Source of the DNA: Erwinia sp. JUb26
Lineage (GTDB): Bacteria; Pseudomonadota; Gammaproteobacteria; Enterobacterales; Enterobacteriaceae
Direction: 5' to 3'
NCBI RefSeq assembly: GCF_003751505.1
Contig: NZ_RJVB01000001.1
Location: 434,001 to 498,000, forward strand
Length of the DNA: 64,000 nt
Part shown: positions 8,164-20,023 of the stretch, piece after piece
How positions within the stretch are numbered: position 1 is the first letter of the stretch
Layout: every line of letters begins with the position of its first letter
Translations under genes and position numbers: made by a program
The notes under the pieces: model-generated
The model's input: only the letters and a program-made list of their open reading frames with translations
Told to the model about the DNA's origin: nothing
Databases searched by the model: none

Positions 8164-9030
8164 ATGAAAATAGCGAAAGTATTAAATAATAACGTGGTGA
8201 TTGTTCACGACGAGCACGGCAACGAACAGGTGGTGATGGGACGCGGTCTGGCGTTTAAAAAACGCGCGGACGACGAACTGGACCCACAGCTGGTGGAGAA
8301 AACCTTCGCCCTGAAAAGCCGCGAGCTGACCGGACGATTAAGCGAACTGCTGTCGGAAATCCCTATTGAAGTGGTCATCACCAGCGAATGCGTGATCGCA
8401 CTGGCGCGCCAGCAATTGGGCACCGCCCTGCATGAAGGACAGGTGGCGATTGCGCTGACCGATCATATTCATTTTGCGCTGGTCCGCCATCAGCAGAATC
8501 TGCCGATCCGCAACGTGCTTCAGTGGGAGATCCGCAGCCTGTATCCGAAGGAGTACGGCATCGGCCTGGCGGCGCTGGATATTATCGAAAAGCGCCTGAA
8601 GGTGCGGATGAGCGATGATGAAGCGGGTTTTATTGCCCTGCATCTGGTCAACGCGCAGCTGGACAGCGAAATGCCGGCGGTGATGCATATCACCAAATTT
8701 ATGCAGGAGATCCTGCATATCGTGAAGTATCAGCTGCAGCTGGACTACCAGACCGACTCCCTCAGCTACAACCGCTTTGTCACCCACCTGAAGTTCTTCT
8801 CCCAGCGCATGCTCGGCAAGCAGGGCGTCTACAGTGACGATGAATCGCTGCACGACGTGGTGCGCGATCGCTATCCGCAGGCGTATAAGTGCGTGGATAA
8901 AATCGATCGCCACATCATTAAAAACTACCAGTACAAGCTGGGCAGTGAAGAACGCATGTTCCTGACCATTCATATCGAACGGGTGCGTAAAGAGACGCTG
9001 GCGCTGGGTGAGAGCGACGACGAAGCCTGA
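8164..9030 (+). CDS. BglG/LicT family beta-glucoside transcriptional antiterminator
   Basis: This RNA-binding antiterminator opens the aryl-beta-glucoside genes when its PTS enzyme has substrate. The 288 residues comprise a CAT RNA-binding domain (1-55, KIAKVLNNNVVIVHD), PRD1 (about 65-170) and PRD2 (about 175-275), with the regulatory histidines visible in LTDHIHFAL, FIALHLVNAQ and MFLTIHIERV. An upstream in-frame ATG at 8116 falls inside the terminator hairpin; 8164 gives the family N-terminus. It faces the porin and EII genes across a bidirectional terminator, and both its own leader and the EII leader carry RAT sites, so it is their likely common regulator. Confidence 0.92.
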   Translation: MKIAKVLNNNVVIVHDEHGNEQVVMGRGLAFKKRADDELDPQLVEKTFALKSRELTGRLSELLSEIPIEVVITSECVIALARQQLGTALHEGQVAIALTDHIHFALVRHQQNLPIRNVLQWEIRSLYPKEYGIGLAALDIIEKRLKVRMSDDEAGFIALHLVNAQLDSEMPAVMHITKFMQEILHIVKYQLQLDYQTDSLSYNRFVTHLKFFSQRMLGKQGVYSDDESLHDVVRDRYPQAYKCVDKIDRHIIKNYQYKLGSEERMFLTIHIERVRKETLALGESDDEA

Positions 9031-9148
9031 TATAAGTTGCGAATGTAGCGAAGCCGCTCGGGCTGAGGCGTGCCGGGCGCAGCCAAAGGGTTCCGCTTTA
9101 TCGACGGATCACGGATCCCACTGCGAATGACTTGTGCAGATAACGAAA

Positions 9149-9183
9149 ACGAGTGCTGGCTTTTACGCCAGCACTCGTTTTTT
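9149..9183. terminator. Bidirectional terminator between antiterminator gene and porin gene
   Basis: ACGAGTGCTGGC and GCCAGCACTCGT form a 12-bp perfect stem around TTTTAC, with T6 on the plus side and AAAA on the other, serving both convergent genes. Confidence 0.9.
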
Positions 9184-9208
9184 ATGCCTCGGATAAAGAG
9201 AGGCTAAA

Positions 9209-10582
9209 TCAGAAGGTGACCACCGTTTTCAGTCCGGTGACCCATGCATCCTGAGTCTCTTTCAGGCCGCCGGGACGATGCCAGTACTGCAGCGCGGGCT
9301 GCAGCTCCAGCCATGAGGTCACGCGCAGGCGATAGTACAGTTCGGCGTTCACCGAGTGGCCTGGCAGCGGGCTGTACAGCGGGTTGCCGTAGTCATCCAC
9401 GCCCTGAATATCGTTCAGCGCCTGCTGATTATCGCGATAATGATCGCTCATTTTGATATAGCTGGCGCCGAAACCAATCCAGTCATCCGGGCGTGCGTCG
9501 AACAGGCCGTGGTAGCGCAGGGAACCGGCCAGCGTGGCATGCATATAGTTGCTGCGCTGGTCGCTCAGGCCGAGGCTCCATGAGGTACTCAGCCCGCGCG
9601 TGGCGTCATCCGCGTGGCGGGTCAGCTGCTGGTTAAAACCGGTATAAAGGAACCAGGTGCGGTTGTAACTGCGGTAGCCTTTCGGGTCATCGGCCCCGCG
9701 CGACTGCGATTTGCCTTCGGACAGATCGTTCTGCTTTGCGTTGGTAAACAGCACGCCGACGTTATAGATCCCCGGCAGATCGTTGACGTGGGTTTTCAGC
9801 TCCAGCTCCAGCGGCAGCAGCATGCCCTTGCTGCCTTTAGTCGACCAGCTCCACGCGTGGCTGCGGGAGGTGGCGTCCGGGTTCTGTTCCATAATGCCGC
9901 CCTTGATTGTCAGCTCGTCGGTCAGCTTATATTGCAGGGTGGTGCCCCAGTAGTGGGCATTCCAGTTATACCAGGTCATCGAGTTAGCGGATTTACCGCC
10001 GCACTGCGACAGCAGCTGGAAGTCGCAGGGAATAATCTGGTCGAAGTCCTGGTTTTTGTTCATCATACCAATGCGCCACTGCAGGCGACGGTCGTCAAAG
10101 GTACGCGAGAAGGTCAGCCAGCCCAGGCGGGTAATCGACTGGCCGCCGTAGCTTTCCTGTGAAATATCGTTGAAATTAACCCGGTCGTCTTTTAATCGTT
10201 TATTGGTCAGGCTGTCGTTATGGTTACGATTCACGATATTCCCTTCAATTCTGGCGTCGGGAATACCGGTCAGCGTTTCTAAATCCTGGGCGAAGGTTAA
10301 TGAAAACTGGTCGATATAGGCGGCATGCTTATCGTGATTATATCCGCCGCCGGCGTTATAAGAAACCTGGCTTAAATAGCCTAAATTATAATGGAAGCCG
10401 TTCTCTTCCAGAATCGGGCGAACACCCAGCATATCGCCCAGTAGCCCTTCCTGCGGGGCCTGGAAGCCAAGCGCGGTGCCGTTCCACGCCTGCGCGTACG
10501 CGGTGGAAGTCCCCATTCCCACGGCGAGTGCGAGCAGCGCAAGGCGGTTCTTATTATTTAAACACAGAGAGATATTGTTCAT
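9209..10582 (-). CDS. OprB-family carbohydrate porin
   Basis: The 457-residue precursor has a Sec signal peptide (about 1-30, ending STAYAQA) and a mature outer-membrane barrel of the carbohydrate-selective porin OprB type, with an early NGFHYNLGYLSQVSYNAGGG segment, alternating amphipathic strands and a C-terminal aromatic residue (KTVVTF). It likely lets beta-glucosides cross the outer membrane, the job done by the LamB-like BglH in E. coli bgl systems. It is the last gene of a minus-strand set after EII and phospho-glucosidase, separated from the latter by 113 bp of strong hairpins, so expression may be lower or independent. Substrate is inferred from context. Confidence 0.85.
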   Translation of the reverse strand: MNNISLCLNNKNRLALLALAVGMGTSTAYAQAWNGTALGFQAPQEGLLGDMLGVRPILEENGFHYNLGYLSQVSYNAGGGYNHDKHAAYIDQFSLTFAQDLETLTGIPDARIEGNIVNRNHNDSLTNKRLKDDRVNFNDISQESYGGQSITRLGWLTFSRTFDDRRLQWRIGMMNKNQDFDQIIPCDFQLLSQCGGKSANSMTWYNWNAHYWGTTLQYKLTDELTIKGGIMEQNPDATSRSHAWSWSTKGSKGMLLPLELELKTHVNDLPGIYNVGVLFTNAKQNDLSEGKSQSRGADDPKGYRSYNRTWFLYTGFNQQLTRHADDATRGLSTSWSLGLSDQRSNYMHATLAGSLRYHGLFDARPDDWIGFGASYIKMSDHYRDNQQALNDIQGVDDYGNPLYSPLPGHSVNAELYYRLRVTSWLELQPALQYWHRPGGLKETQDAWVTGLKTVVTF

Positions 10583-10616
10583 TTTTTATATTCATTGTGA
10601 AGGGTTAGGGCACGAC

Positions 10617-10689
10617 AACGCCCCCTGTTCCCGTTATTGCGGAACAGTCATTATGGGGGCGTTAATTAATCGGGCAGCGTCACTGCCCG
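10617..10689 (-). other. Intercistronic hairpins between phospho-beta-glucosidase and porin genes
   Basis: Two inverted repeats lie in this gap. AACGCCCCC (10617-10625) pairs with GGGGGCGTT (10655-10663), with an inner TGTTCC/GGAACA stem, and CGGGCAG (10671-10677) pairs with CTGCCCG (10683-10689). No T tract follows on the minus strand, so they may protect mRNA ends or partly attenuate read-through into the porin gene. Confidence 0.6.
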
Positions 10690-10695
10690 GAGAGT

Positions 10696-14123
<3,428 letters not shown>

Positions 14124-14194
14124 TGATTTGTTGACGCAAATAGTTCCTCAGTTACGTCAGGCTGACAAGGGGGGATAACGCTAAAAACTGGATT

Positions 14195-14212
14195 TCGTGA
14201 GCGGGCTCACCT
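14195..14212. promoter_or_regulatory. Candidate CRP site for the beta-glucoside operon
   Basis: TCGTGAGCGGGCTCACCT contains GTGA-N6-TCAC, the core of the CRP consensus, about 70 bp upstream of the minus-strand RAT leader. It probably serves the minus-strand PTS operon rather than the plus-strand transporter operon, whose promoter is about 370 bp away. Confidence 0.55.
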
Positions 14213-14440
14213 TTTTCAACGCCTGGCGCGTTCCTGCGGGTCAGTGTGCATGACGGTGACCATAGATAAATAAAACGGGTTGTTTACTGTATTGAGTAAT
14301 ATCGGTCGTTGATGAAAGTTAGCATCGCTGGCGATATTTTCTCGTGAGATTTTTCGGGGGAAGATAATAATTGCTTTGTTGTCAAGGACAGACGCTTTGT
14401 TATCACGGACAGCCGGTGTAATGATGATAAATAATATTAT

Positions 14441-14477
14441 TGCACCGGCGTGGTGCTGGCTGCTTTTTATTGGTGCG
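14441..14477. promoter_or_regulatory. Two NtrC-type enhancer sites upstream of the amide/urea transporter
   Basis: TGCACC-GGCGT-GGTGCT (14441-14457) matches the NtrC consensus TGCACC-N5-GGTGCA with one mismatch. TGCTTT-TTATT-GGTGCG (14461-14477) is a weaker second site, 20 bp (two helical turns) away. Their centres are about 141 and 121 bp upstream of the start point predicted from the sigma-54 promoter, the usual enhancer distance. Confidence 0.75.
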
Positions 14478-14563
14478 GGGTTATAAATTTACGATTAAAT
14501 AATATATTTCCGAGTTGTGTTTCCCCGCTCAAATAACGGTGTTTGTCATGATTCGTAAAAAGA

Positions 14564-14579
14564 TGGCAAGATAATTGCT
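14564..14579 (+). promoter_or_regulatory. Sigma-54 promoter of the urtABCDE-type operon
   Basis: TGGCAAG-ATAA-TTGCT has GG and GC dinucleotides separated by exactly 10 bp, the -24/-12 hallmark of RpoN promoters. The predicted start is near 14590, where the first leader hairpin begins. With the NtrC sites upstream this indicates activation under nitrogen limitation. Confidence 0.8.
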
Positions 14580-14589
14580 TGATACGATC

Positions 14590-14641
14590 GGCCCCAAAGA
14601 CGTGGCCCGCCTTTCAACACCGTGCAGACAGCGCCGTCTGC
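14590..14641 (+). ncRNA. ANTAR-type dual hexaloop leader RNA
   Basis: Two hairpins with six-base loops lie in the 5' leader. In the first (14590-14607) GGCCCC pairs with GTGGCC, with one mismatch, around loop AAAGAC. In the second (14624-14641) GCAGAC pairs with GTCTGC around loop AGCGCC. Both loops have A at position 1 and G at position 4, the signature of RNA sites bound by ANTAR antiterminators such as NasR. GATACG (14581-14586) and CGTATC (14641-14646) could pair around both, though the predicted transcript starts at 14590. A clear terminator with a T tract is not visible between the second hairpin and the gene, so the mechanism of control is open. Confidence 0.7.
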
Positions 14642-14713
14642 GTATCTCTGATTGCTTCAGTCCGAACCCGTCAATCTTCTTACTTCACGCTGTTACTTCA
14701 CTTCGAGGGTGCT

Positions 14714-15955
14714 ATGGCTATTAGTCGTCGTTCATTTATTCAGGGATCTGCATTATCCGTATTGGGCATGGCGGCGGGAATTGCGCCAAAATTCAGCCTG
14801 GCCGCTGACGGCAAAGAGGCGATTAAAGTCGCCAGTATTCTGGACCTGTCCGGCGGCCTTGATATTTACGGCAAGCCGATGTCGGATGCCATTAATCTTG
14901 CCGCCGAAGAAATTAACGCGGCTGGTGGCCTGGTCGGTCGACCGGTGCAGGTAATTAACTATGATGCACAGTCCAACATGCAGCTTTATGCGCAGTATGC
15001 CCAGCAGGCGGCATTAAAAGATAAAGTTGCGGTGGTTCACGGCGGCATTACCTCGGCTTCCCGCGAGGTGATCCGTCCGGTACTGGACCGTTTCCGCTCT
15101 CTCTACTTCTATCCCGCGCAGTATGAGGGCGGCGTCTGCGACCGCAACTACTTCTCTTCCGCCTCGACGCCCGCGCAAACCGTGGAGAAGCTGGTGCCCT
15201 ACGCGATGAAAAAGTGGGGCAAAAAAGTCTACATCCTCGCGGCGGATTACAACTACGGGCAGATCGTCTCGGCCTGGGTGAAGAAATTCGTCAAGGATAA
15301 CGACGGGGAAACCGTCGCCGTGGAGTTCTTCCCGCTGGACGTGACGGATTTCGGTGCCGCTATTTCAAAAATCCAGAGCGCGAAGCCGGATATGGTGTGG
15401 TCCGCGCTGGTCGGCGGGGCGCATATCTCCTTCTATCGCCAGTGGCACGCCTCGGGCATGAGCGGCAAGATCCCGATTGCCTCCACGGTGTTTGGCGGCG
15501 GCAACGAACACATCATCCTGTCGCCGGAGGAAAGTAACGGCATTCTGGTCTGCGCCAACTATATGCAGGAAATTCCGACGCCGGAAAACAAAGCCTTCGT
15601 GGAAAAATTCCAGGCCCGCTTCGGCAGCAGCGTGCCCTACATCAGCGATCTGGCGATGGGCGCTTATCAGGGCATGCTGATCTGGGCGGAAGGGGTGAGA
15701 AAGGCCGGGGATATCGACCGCATGAAGGTGATTGGAGCGCTGGAATCCGGTATCTCACTCACCTCGCCGAGCGGCCAGCTGATCGTCGACCCGGCAACCC
15801 ATCACTGCACGCTGGATGTGCATATCGCAGAGGTAGAAAATCACCAGATGAAGATTCTGGAAACCTTCACCCACCAGGCACCGGTCGATACCGCCATGGT
15901 CTGCGATCTGAAGAAAAATCCGCGTGATAACAAGCAGTACCAAATTGAGTTGTAA
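14714..15955 (+). CDS. urtA: Urea/short-chain amide ABC transporter substrate-binding protein (UrtA-like)
   Basis: This periplasmic receptor belongs to the UrtA/FmdD/AmiC branch of the branched-chain amino acid receptor family. It starts with a twin-arginine signal (SRRSFIQGSALSVLG, cleavage near residue 30 after FSLAADG), then VASILDLSGGLDIYG and the family mark YFYPAQYEGG. It has 413 residues from the start at 14714, which has a GAGGG site; the frame is open upstream to 14579 but that part lies in the leader RNA. It heads a five-gene transporter operon. No urease genes are in view, and an amidase and an AmiR-like regulator lie nearby, so the ligand may be a short amide rather than urea. Confidence 0.88.
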   Translation: MAISRRSFIQGSALSVLGMAAGIAPKFSLAADGKEAIKVASILDLSGGLDIYGKPMSDAINLAAEEINAAGGLVGRPVQVINYDAQSNMQLYAQYAQQAALKDKVAVVHGGITSASREVIRPVLDRFRSLYFYPAQYEGGVCDRNYFSSASTPAQTVEKLVPYAMKKWGKKVYILAADYNYGQIVSAWVKKFVKDNDGETVAVEFFPLDVTDFGAAISKIQSAKPDMVWSALVGGAHISFYRQWHASGMSGKIPIASTVFGGGNEHIILSPEESNGILVCANYMQEIPTPENKAFVEKFQARFGSSVPYISDLAMGAYQGMLIWAEGVRKAGDIDRMKVIGALESGISLTSPSGQLIVDPATHHCTLDVHIAEVENHQMKILETFTHQAPVDTAMVCDLKKNPRDNKQYQIEL

Positions 15956-15966
15956 GGGGAACGGCT

Positions 15967-16836
15967 ATGGATCTGTTGATTATCTATGGCATTGAGGTTC
16001 TCAATGCCATTGCCGTACTGGTGGTGATGAGCCTGGGGCTGGCGGTGGTGTTTGGTATGATGAAAATCGTCAACATGGCCCACGGTGAATTTATGATGCT
16101 GGGTGGCTACAGCGCGATTCTGGCGACTAACCACCTTGGCGTTCCCATCTGGCTGTCGATGCTGGTGGTCGCGCCCGTGACGGTGGGGATCTTTGGCATC
16201 GTCATCGAGCGGATTATCATTCGCCATCTTTATGGCCGGATGATCGATACCATGCTGGCGACCTGGGGGCTTAGCCTGGCGCTGATTGGTGCGGCGACGA
16301 TGGCGTTTGGCAACACAACGCTGGGGATCAGCGCGCCGCTGCCTGCGGTCAGCGTGGGCAGCTACACCACCAGCGGCTATTCGCTGTTTATCATTCTCTT
16401 CGCGCTATGCCTGGTCGGTGCCCTGTGGCTGCTGCTGCGGTTTACCACGCTCGGGCTTTGCGCCCGTGCCACGATGCAGAACGCGCGAATGGCCGCCGCG
16501 CTGGGCAGCAATCCGGGCAAAATATACAGCCTGACGTTTGGGCTGGGTGCGGCGCTGTCCGGCCTGGGCGGCGCGCTGCTGGCCCCAATCACCGGGGTGA
16601 TCCCGACGATCGGCGTCAGCTTTATCGCCAAGGCCTTTATCACCGTGATTGGCGGCGGCAGTGCGATTATTGCCGGAACGCTCTCCTCTTCCACGCTGTT
16701 TGGCACCATCTCGCAGCTGGTCACCTACCTCTCCACGCCGGTGTTTGGTGCCGTGGCGCTGTTGCTCAGCGCCATCGTGCTGCTGCGCCTGCTGCCGCAG
16801 GGCATCACCGGCCGTTTCTTCAGGAGATCGTTGTAA
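15967..16836 (+). CDS. urtB: Urea/amide ABC transporter permease UrtB
   Basis: Inner-membrane permease of the LivH/UrtB family, 289 residues with about eight hydrophobic segments. The conserved MMKIVNMAHGEFMMLGGY motif near 35-52 is typical of the family. It follows urtA by 11 bp and its TAA overlaps the urtC ATG (TAATG), indicating coupled translation. It forms the membrane channel with UrtC. Confidence 0.9.
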   Translation: MDLLIIYGIEVLNAIAVLVVMSLGLAVVFGMMKIVNMAHGEFMMLGGYSAILATNHLGVPIWLSMLVVAPVTVGIFGIVIERIIIRHLYGRMIDTMLATWGLSLALIGAATMAFGNTTLGISAPLPAVSVGSYTTSGYSLFIILFALCLVGALWLLLRFTTLGLCARATMQNARMAAALGSNPGKIYSLTFGLGAALSGLGGALLAPITGVIPTIGVSFIAKAFITVIGGGSAIIAGTLSSSTLFGTISQLVTYLSTPVFGAVALLLSAIVLLRLLPQGITGRFFRRSL

Positions 16837-17867
16837 TGAAAATGCTGACTGAAAAGCTACAGATCGTGGCGACCGCACTGGTCGTGGTGCTGGCTGCGTT
16901 CTGGCTGTCGGGAGTGATTGAGCTCTACACGCTGCTGTCGCTCACCGTGTTTCTGGTCATGGGCCTGCTGTCGCTGAGCCTGGCCTTTATCTGGGGATAC
17001 GGGGGCATCCTGTGCTTCGGCCAGGCGGCGTTCTTCGGCATCGGAGCCTACACCTATGCGGTCTGCGCGATCAACTGGGGGGATTCCACCTGGGCGGTGG
17101 TGATGGCGGTGCTGTTGCCCACGCTGTTCTCCCTGCTGCTGGGCTACGTGATTTTCTACGGCGGCGTCAGCGACGTGTATCTGGGGGCCATTACCCTGGC
17201 GGTGAGTCTGGTGCTGTTCAACTGGGTCAACTCCACGTCCGGCAGCGAATACCATATCGGCGAGGCGCTGCTGGGCGGTTTTAACGGCATTCCCTCGGTG
17301 CCGACGCTCAACGCGCCGTTCCAGCCGGACGCTATTCTGTCCCCGGAAGCGCTGTTTATCGTCACCGCAGGCTGCCTGGCGCTGTGTTACGCGCTGCTGA
17401 AGTTCGTTCTGCTCAGCCGCTTTGGCAAAACGGTGGTGGCGATCCGCGAAAATGAACAGCGGGCGGGCCTGCTGGGCTATAACGTCCCGGCACACAAGCT
17501 GGTGACCTTTGCCATCGGCGCGGCGGTGGCCGGGCTGGCAGGCTGTCTGTACGTCAACTGGGGGGCGTTTGTCAGCCCCGGCGTATTCAGCATCAGCCAG
17601 TCAGCGCAGATCATTATCTGGGTGATCGTCGGCGGTCGCGGAACGCTACTCGGCCCGGTGATCAGCTGCATGCTGCTGCAGTGGATGGTAACCCGGCTGG
17701 GCGCGCAGCAAACGGTTGATGTCAATCTGGTCCTTGGCGTGATCCTCGCCTTGTTCGTGCTGTTAATTCCCGGCGGCATTCTGCCCGGCCTGCAGCGGAT
17801 CTGGCGGCGCAAGCGTCGGCCTGCCGCGCCGGCTTCCTCTGTACAGGTGAAAGAGGTGAAACCATGA
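16836..17867 (+). CDS. urtC: Urea/amide ABC transporter permease UrtC
   Basis: Second permease (LivM/UrtC family), 343 residues from ATG 16836. The frame is open further upstream to 16407, but that part is a shadow of urtB. Family motifs include the GYGGILCFGQAAFFGIGAY loop (about 52-70), AIRENEQRAGLLGYN (about 203-217) and GGRGTLLGPV near 268. It has about ten hydrophobic segments and a basic C-terminal tail. The start overlaps the urtB stop by 1 nt, and the stop overlaps the urtD start (ATGA), so the operon is tightly coupled. Confidence 0.92.
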   Translation: MKMLTEKLQIVATALVVVLAAFWLSGVIELYTLLSLTVFLVMGLLSLSLAFIWGYGGILCFGQAAFFGIGAYTYAVCAINWGDSTWAVVMAVLLPTLFSLLLGYVIFYGGVSDVYLGAITLAVSLVLFNWVNSTSGSEYHIGEALLGGFNGIPSVPTLNAPFQPDAILSPEALFIVTAGCLALCYALLKFVLLSRFGKTVVAIRENEQRAGLLGYNVPAHKLVTFAIGAAVAGLAGCLYVNWGAFVSPGVFSISQSAQIIIWVIVGGRGTLLGPVISCMLLQWMVTRLGAQQTVDVNLVLGVILALFVLLIPGGILPGLQRIWRRKRRPAAPASSVQVKEVKP

Positions 17868-18589
17868 CCGTGTTACTTCAGACGCATCAAATGGGCGTCA
17901 GTTTTGGCGGTGTTCATGCGGTGAAAGCCGTGGACTTTACCCTGAATGAGGGCGAACTGCGCTGCCTGATCGGCCCTAACGGGGCGGGAAAGAGCACCTT
18001 TTTTAAAATGCTCAGCGGCCAGGTGACCCCCACGCGCGGGGAGTGCCGCTATCGCGATCGGGTGATCTCGGGTAAGCGACCGTGGGAAATCGCCCGGCTG
18101 GGTATCGGCATTAAAACGCAGGTCCCCAGCGTGTTTGAAGGGCTGAGCGTGGCGGAAAACCTGTGGCTGGCCGCCGCCAACAAAATGGACAAAGCGGCGG
18201 TCGCGGGCGAAGTCGATAGGGTGCTGGAGGATATCGGCCTTAGCGATCGGCAAAATGACATTCTCTCCGAAATGGCCCACGGTCAGCGGCAGTGGGTGGA
18301 GCTGGGGATGATCCTGATTTCGCGCCCGCAGCTTGTACTGCTGGATGAGCCCGCCGCCGGAATGACCCATCATGAAGTGCGTAAAACCGCCGCGTTAATT
18401 CAGCGCATAAACCAGCAGAGCACGGTGGTAGTGGTGGAGCATGATATGGATTTTATCGGCATGATCGCTCAGCAGGTGACGGTGTTTAACCAGGGTGAGG
18501 TGCTGGCGGAGGGGACCTTCAGCCAGGTTACTCAGGATCCGCGCGTCAAAGAAGCCTACCTTGGCAATCTGGAGATTAAACATGCTTGA
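17864..18589 (+). CDS. urtD: Urea/amide ABC transporter ATP-binding protein UrtD
   Basis: ATPase of the LivG/UrtD type, 241 residues. Walker A is GPNGAGKST (about 38-46), the signature region is SEMAHGQRQWVELGM (about 135-150), Walker B is LVLLDEPAAGM (about 156-166), and the switch His is in VVEHDMDF. The HGQRQW signature rather than LSGGQ is characteristic of UrtD proteins. It overlaps urtC by 4 nt and urtE by 8 nt. Confidence 0.93.
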   Translation: MTVLLQTHQMGVSFGGVHAVKAVDFTLNEGELRCLIGPNGAGKSTFFKMLSGQVTPTRGECRYRDRVISGKRPWEIARLGIGIKTQVPSVFEGLSVAENLWLAAANKMDKAAVAGEVDRVLEDIGLSDRQNDILSEMAHGQRQWVELGMILISRPQLVLLDEPAAGMTHHEVRKTAALIQRINQQSTVVVVEHDMDFIGMIAQQVTVFNQGEVLAEGTFSQVTQDPRVKEAYLGNLEIKHA

Positions 18590-19286
18590 AATGAAACAAA
18601 CGGTCTCCGGCTACAATAAAATTCCGGTGCTGCATCTCTCCGAGTTGTTTATCGGTGCCAAATCCTTCACCGGCGTGTTGGGCCGCAACGGCATGGGGAA
18701 AACTACGCTGCTGCGCACCATCATGGGGGAACTGCCCGCGTGGCAGGGCACTATCGCGCTGAACGGCATCGATATTACCGGCTATCATCCCCACCAGCGG
18801 GCGGCGGCGGGCATCGGCTTCGTTCCGCAGGGGCGGCAAATCTTCCCGCAGCTGACGGTAGAGGAAAACCTGCGTATGGGATGCGTTAAGCACTTCTCGC
18901 AGGCCGGGGAGATCATCGGGCAGATGCTGGATATTTTCCCGCGCCTGAAGCGGCTGCTGGCACAGCCGGGCGGCGCGCTGTCGGGAGGGGAGCAGCAGCT
19001 GCTGGCGCTGGCCCGCTGCCTGTGCGGCAGGCCGCAGCTGGTACTGCTGGATGAGCCAACAGAAGGGATCCAGCCGAATATCTGCGAAGAGATCATCGAC
19101 ACGCTCCAGCGGCTGCGCCATGAAATGGATATCTCCATTATCCTGGTTGAACAGGACATCGAGTTTCTTTACGCGCTGTCCGACCGTATTCACGTGATTG
19201 AAAAGGGGCAAATCGTCCGCCAGATCGACCCGGCAACCACGCCGAGCGCCCGCGTGGCGGAACAGTATCTCGGTTTTAATGCCTGA
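18582..19286 (+). CDS. urtE: Urea/amide ABC transporter ATP-binding protein UrtE
   Basis: ATPase of the LivF/UrtE type, 234 residues, starting at ATG 18582 inside the urtD end. Walker A is GRNGMGKTT (about 33-41), the signature is GALSGGEQQLLALAR (about 129-143), and Walker B is LVLLDEPTEGIQPNI. The EGIQPNI ending after Walker B is the UrtE/LivF mark. It is the last transporter gene; a large hairpin follows, then the ANTAR regulator gene 149 bp on. Confidence 0.93.
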   Translation: MLEMKQTVSGYNKIPVLHLSELFIGAKSFTGVLGRNGMGKTTLLRTIMGELPAWQGTIALNGIDITGYHPHQRAAAGIGFVPQGRQIFPQLTVEENLRMGCVKHFSQAGEIIGQMLDIFPRLKRLLAQPGGALSGGEQQLLALARCLCGRPQLVLLDEPTEGIQPNICEEIIDTLQRLRHEMDISIILVEQDIEFLYALSDRIHVIEKGQIVRQIDPATTPSARVAEQYLGFNA

Positions 19287-19291
19287 ACCGG

Positions 19292-19330
19292 CTGCTGCCG
19301 GTCGCCATCCTTTTGGCTGACCGGCAGCAG
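19292..19330 (+). other. Long hairpin after urtE
   Basis: CTGCTGCCGGTC (19292-19303) and GACCGGCAGCAG (19319-19330) form a perfect 12-bp stem with a 15-base loop. There is no T tract, so it may be a partial terminator or an mRNA 3' protector that lowers read-through to the ANTAR gene. Confidence 0.6.
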
Positions 19331-19435
19331 GCACCTGTCCTAAACGACACAGCGTCAGGCAGGGCAAACACAGCGCGGGCCCGTCGGGTTGCTTATTGTG
19401 AAGTCATCACTATCCAGGACATGACAGGGTGATTC

Positions 19436-20023
19436 ATGATTGAGCAATCCTTACTCGCCGCACTTTCCGGCGTTCGGCTGCATCTTTTCCATCCTTATAG
19501 CCAGGGGATGCGGGCCTTTTGTACCTCGCTGACCCAGCTTGGCTGCCACGTGCGGCACGACTGGCCGCTCCCCGCGACCCTTCCTCCCGATGCCGACCTG
19601 GCGATTATTGCTGTCGATCGCCACCAGCCTGCGCTGCTCACGCCGTTGTTCCGCCATTATAAAAGCGTACAGACCCCGACAATTGCCCTGGCCGACTGCC
19701 ACGACGGGCTGCTGTTTTCGCTGCTGCTGGCGCTGGAACCGGAAGCGCTTTCAGCGCGTGACGCCGATCCGTTCTCGCTGATTATTCAGATCGTCGCCGT
19801 GCTGCGCGCGGCGCGCGAGCAGAAGCAGCTGAGCGAGCGGCTGCATCAGCAGCAGCAGGTTAGAATACGGCAGGACCGGCTGGCGCAGGCGAAGGGGGTG
19901 CTGATGCAAACCTTTGGGCTGGATGAGTCGGGGGCCTATGGTTTTATGCGCAAAGAGGCGATGAACACACGCAGCAGTCTGGAATTCACCGCAGAGCGGG
20001 TGCTTAACAGCCTGCAAAAATAA
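19436..20023 (+). CDS. AmiR/NasR-type ANTAR RNA-binding antiterminator
   Basis: The 195-residue protein has the AmiR layout: a degenerate response-regulator domain (1-120) lacking a clear phospho-acceptor Asp pocket, a coiled-coil helix (about 125-150, EQKQLSERLHQQQQVRIRQ) and a C-terminal ANTAR domain (about 145-195). The ANTAR residues are RLAQAKGVLMQTFGLDESGAYGFMRKEA. ANTAR domains bind paired hexaloop hairpins and stop termination; such a pair is present in the urtA leader 4.8 kb upstream, so that leader is the probable target. In the amidase system AmiR is held by the receptor AmiC; what silences this one is unknown. Confidence 0.85.
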   Translation: MIEQSLLAALSGVRLHLFHPYSQGMRAFCTSLTQLGCHVRHDWPLPATLPPDADLAIIAVDRHQPALLTPLFRHYKSVQTPTIALADCHDGLLFSLLLALEPEALSARDADPFSLIIQIVAVLRAAREQKQLSERLHQQQQVRIRQDRLAQAKGVLMQTFGLDESGAYGFMRKEAMNTRSSLEFTAERVLNSLQK

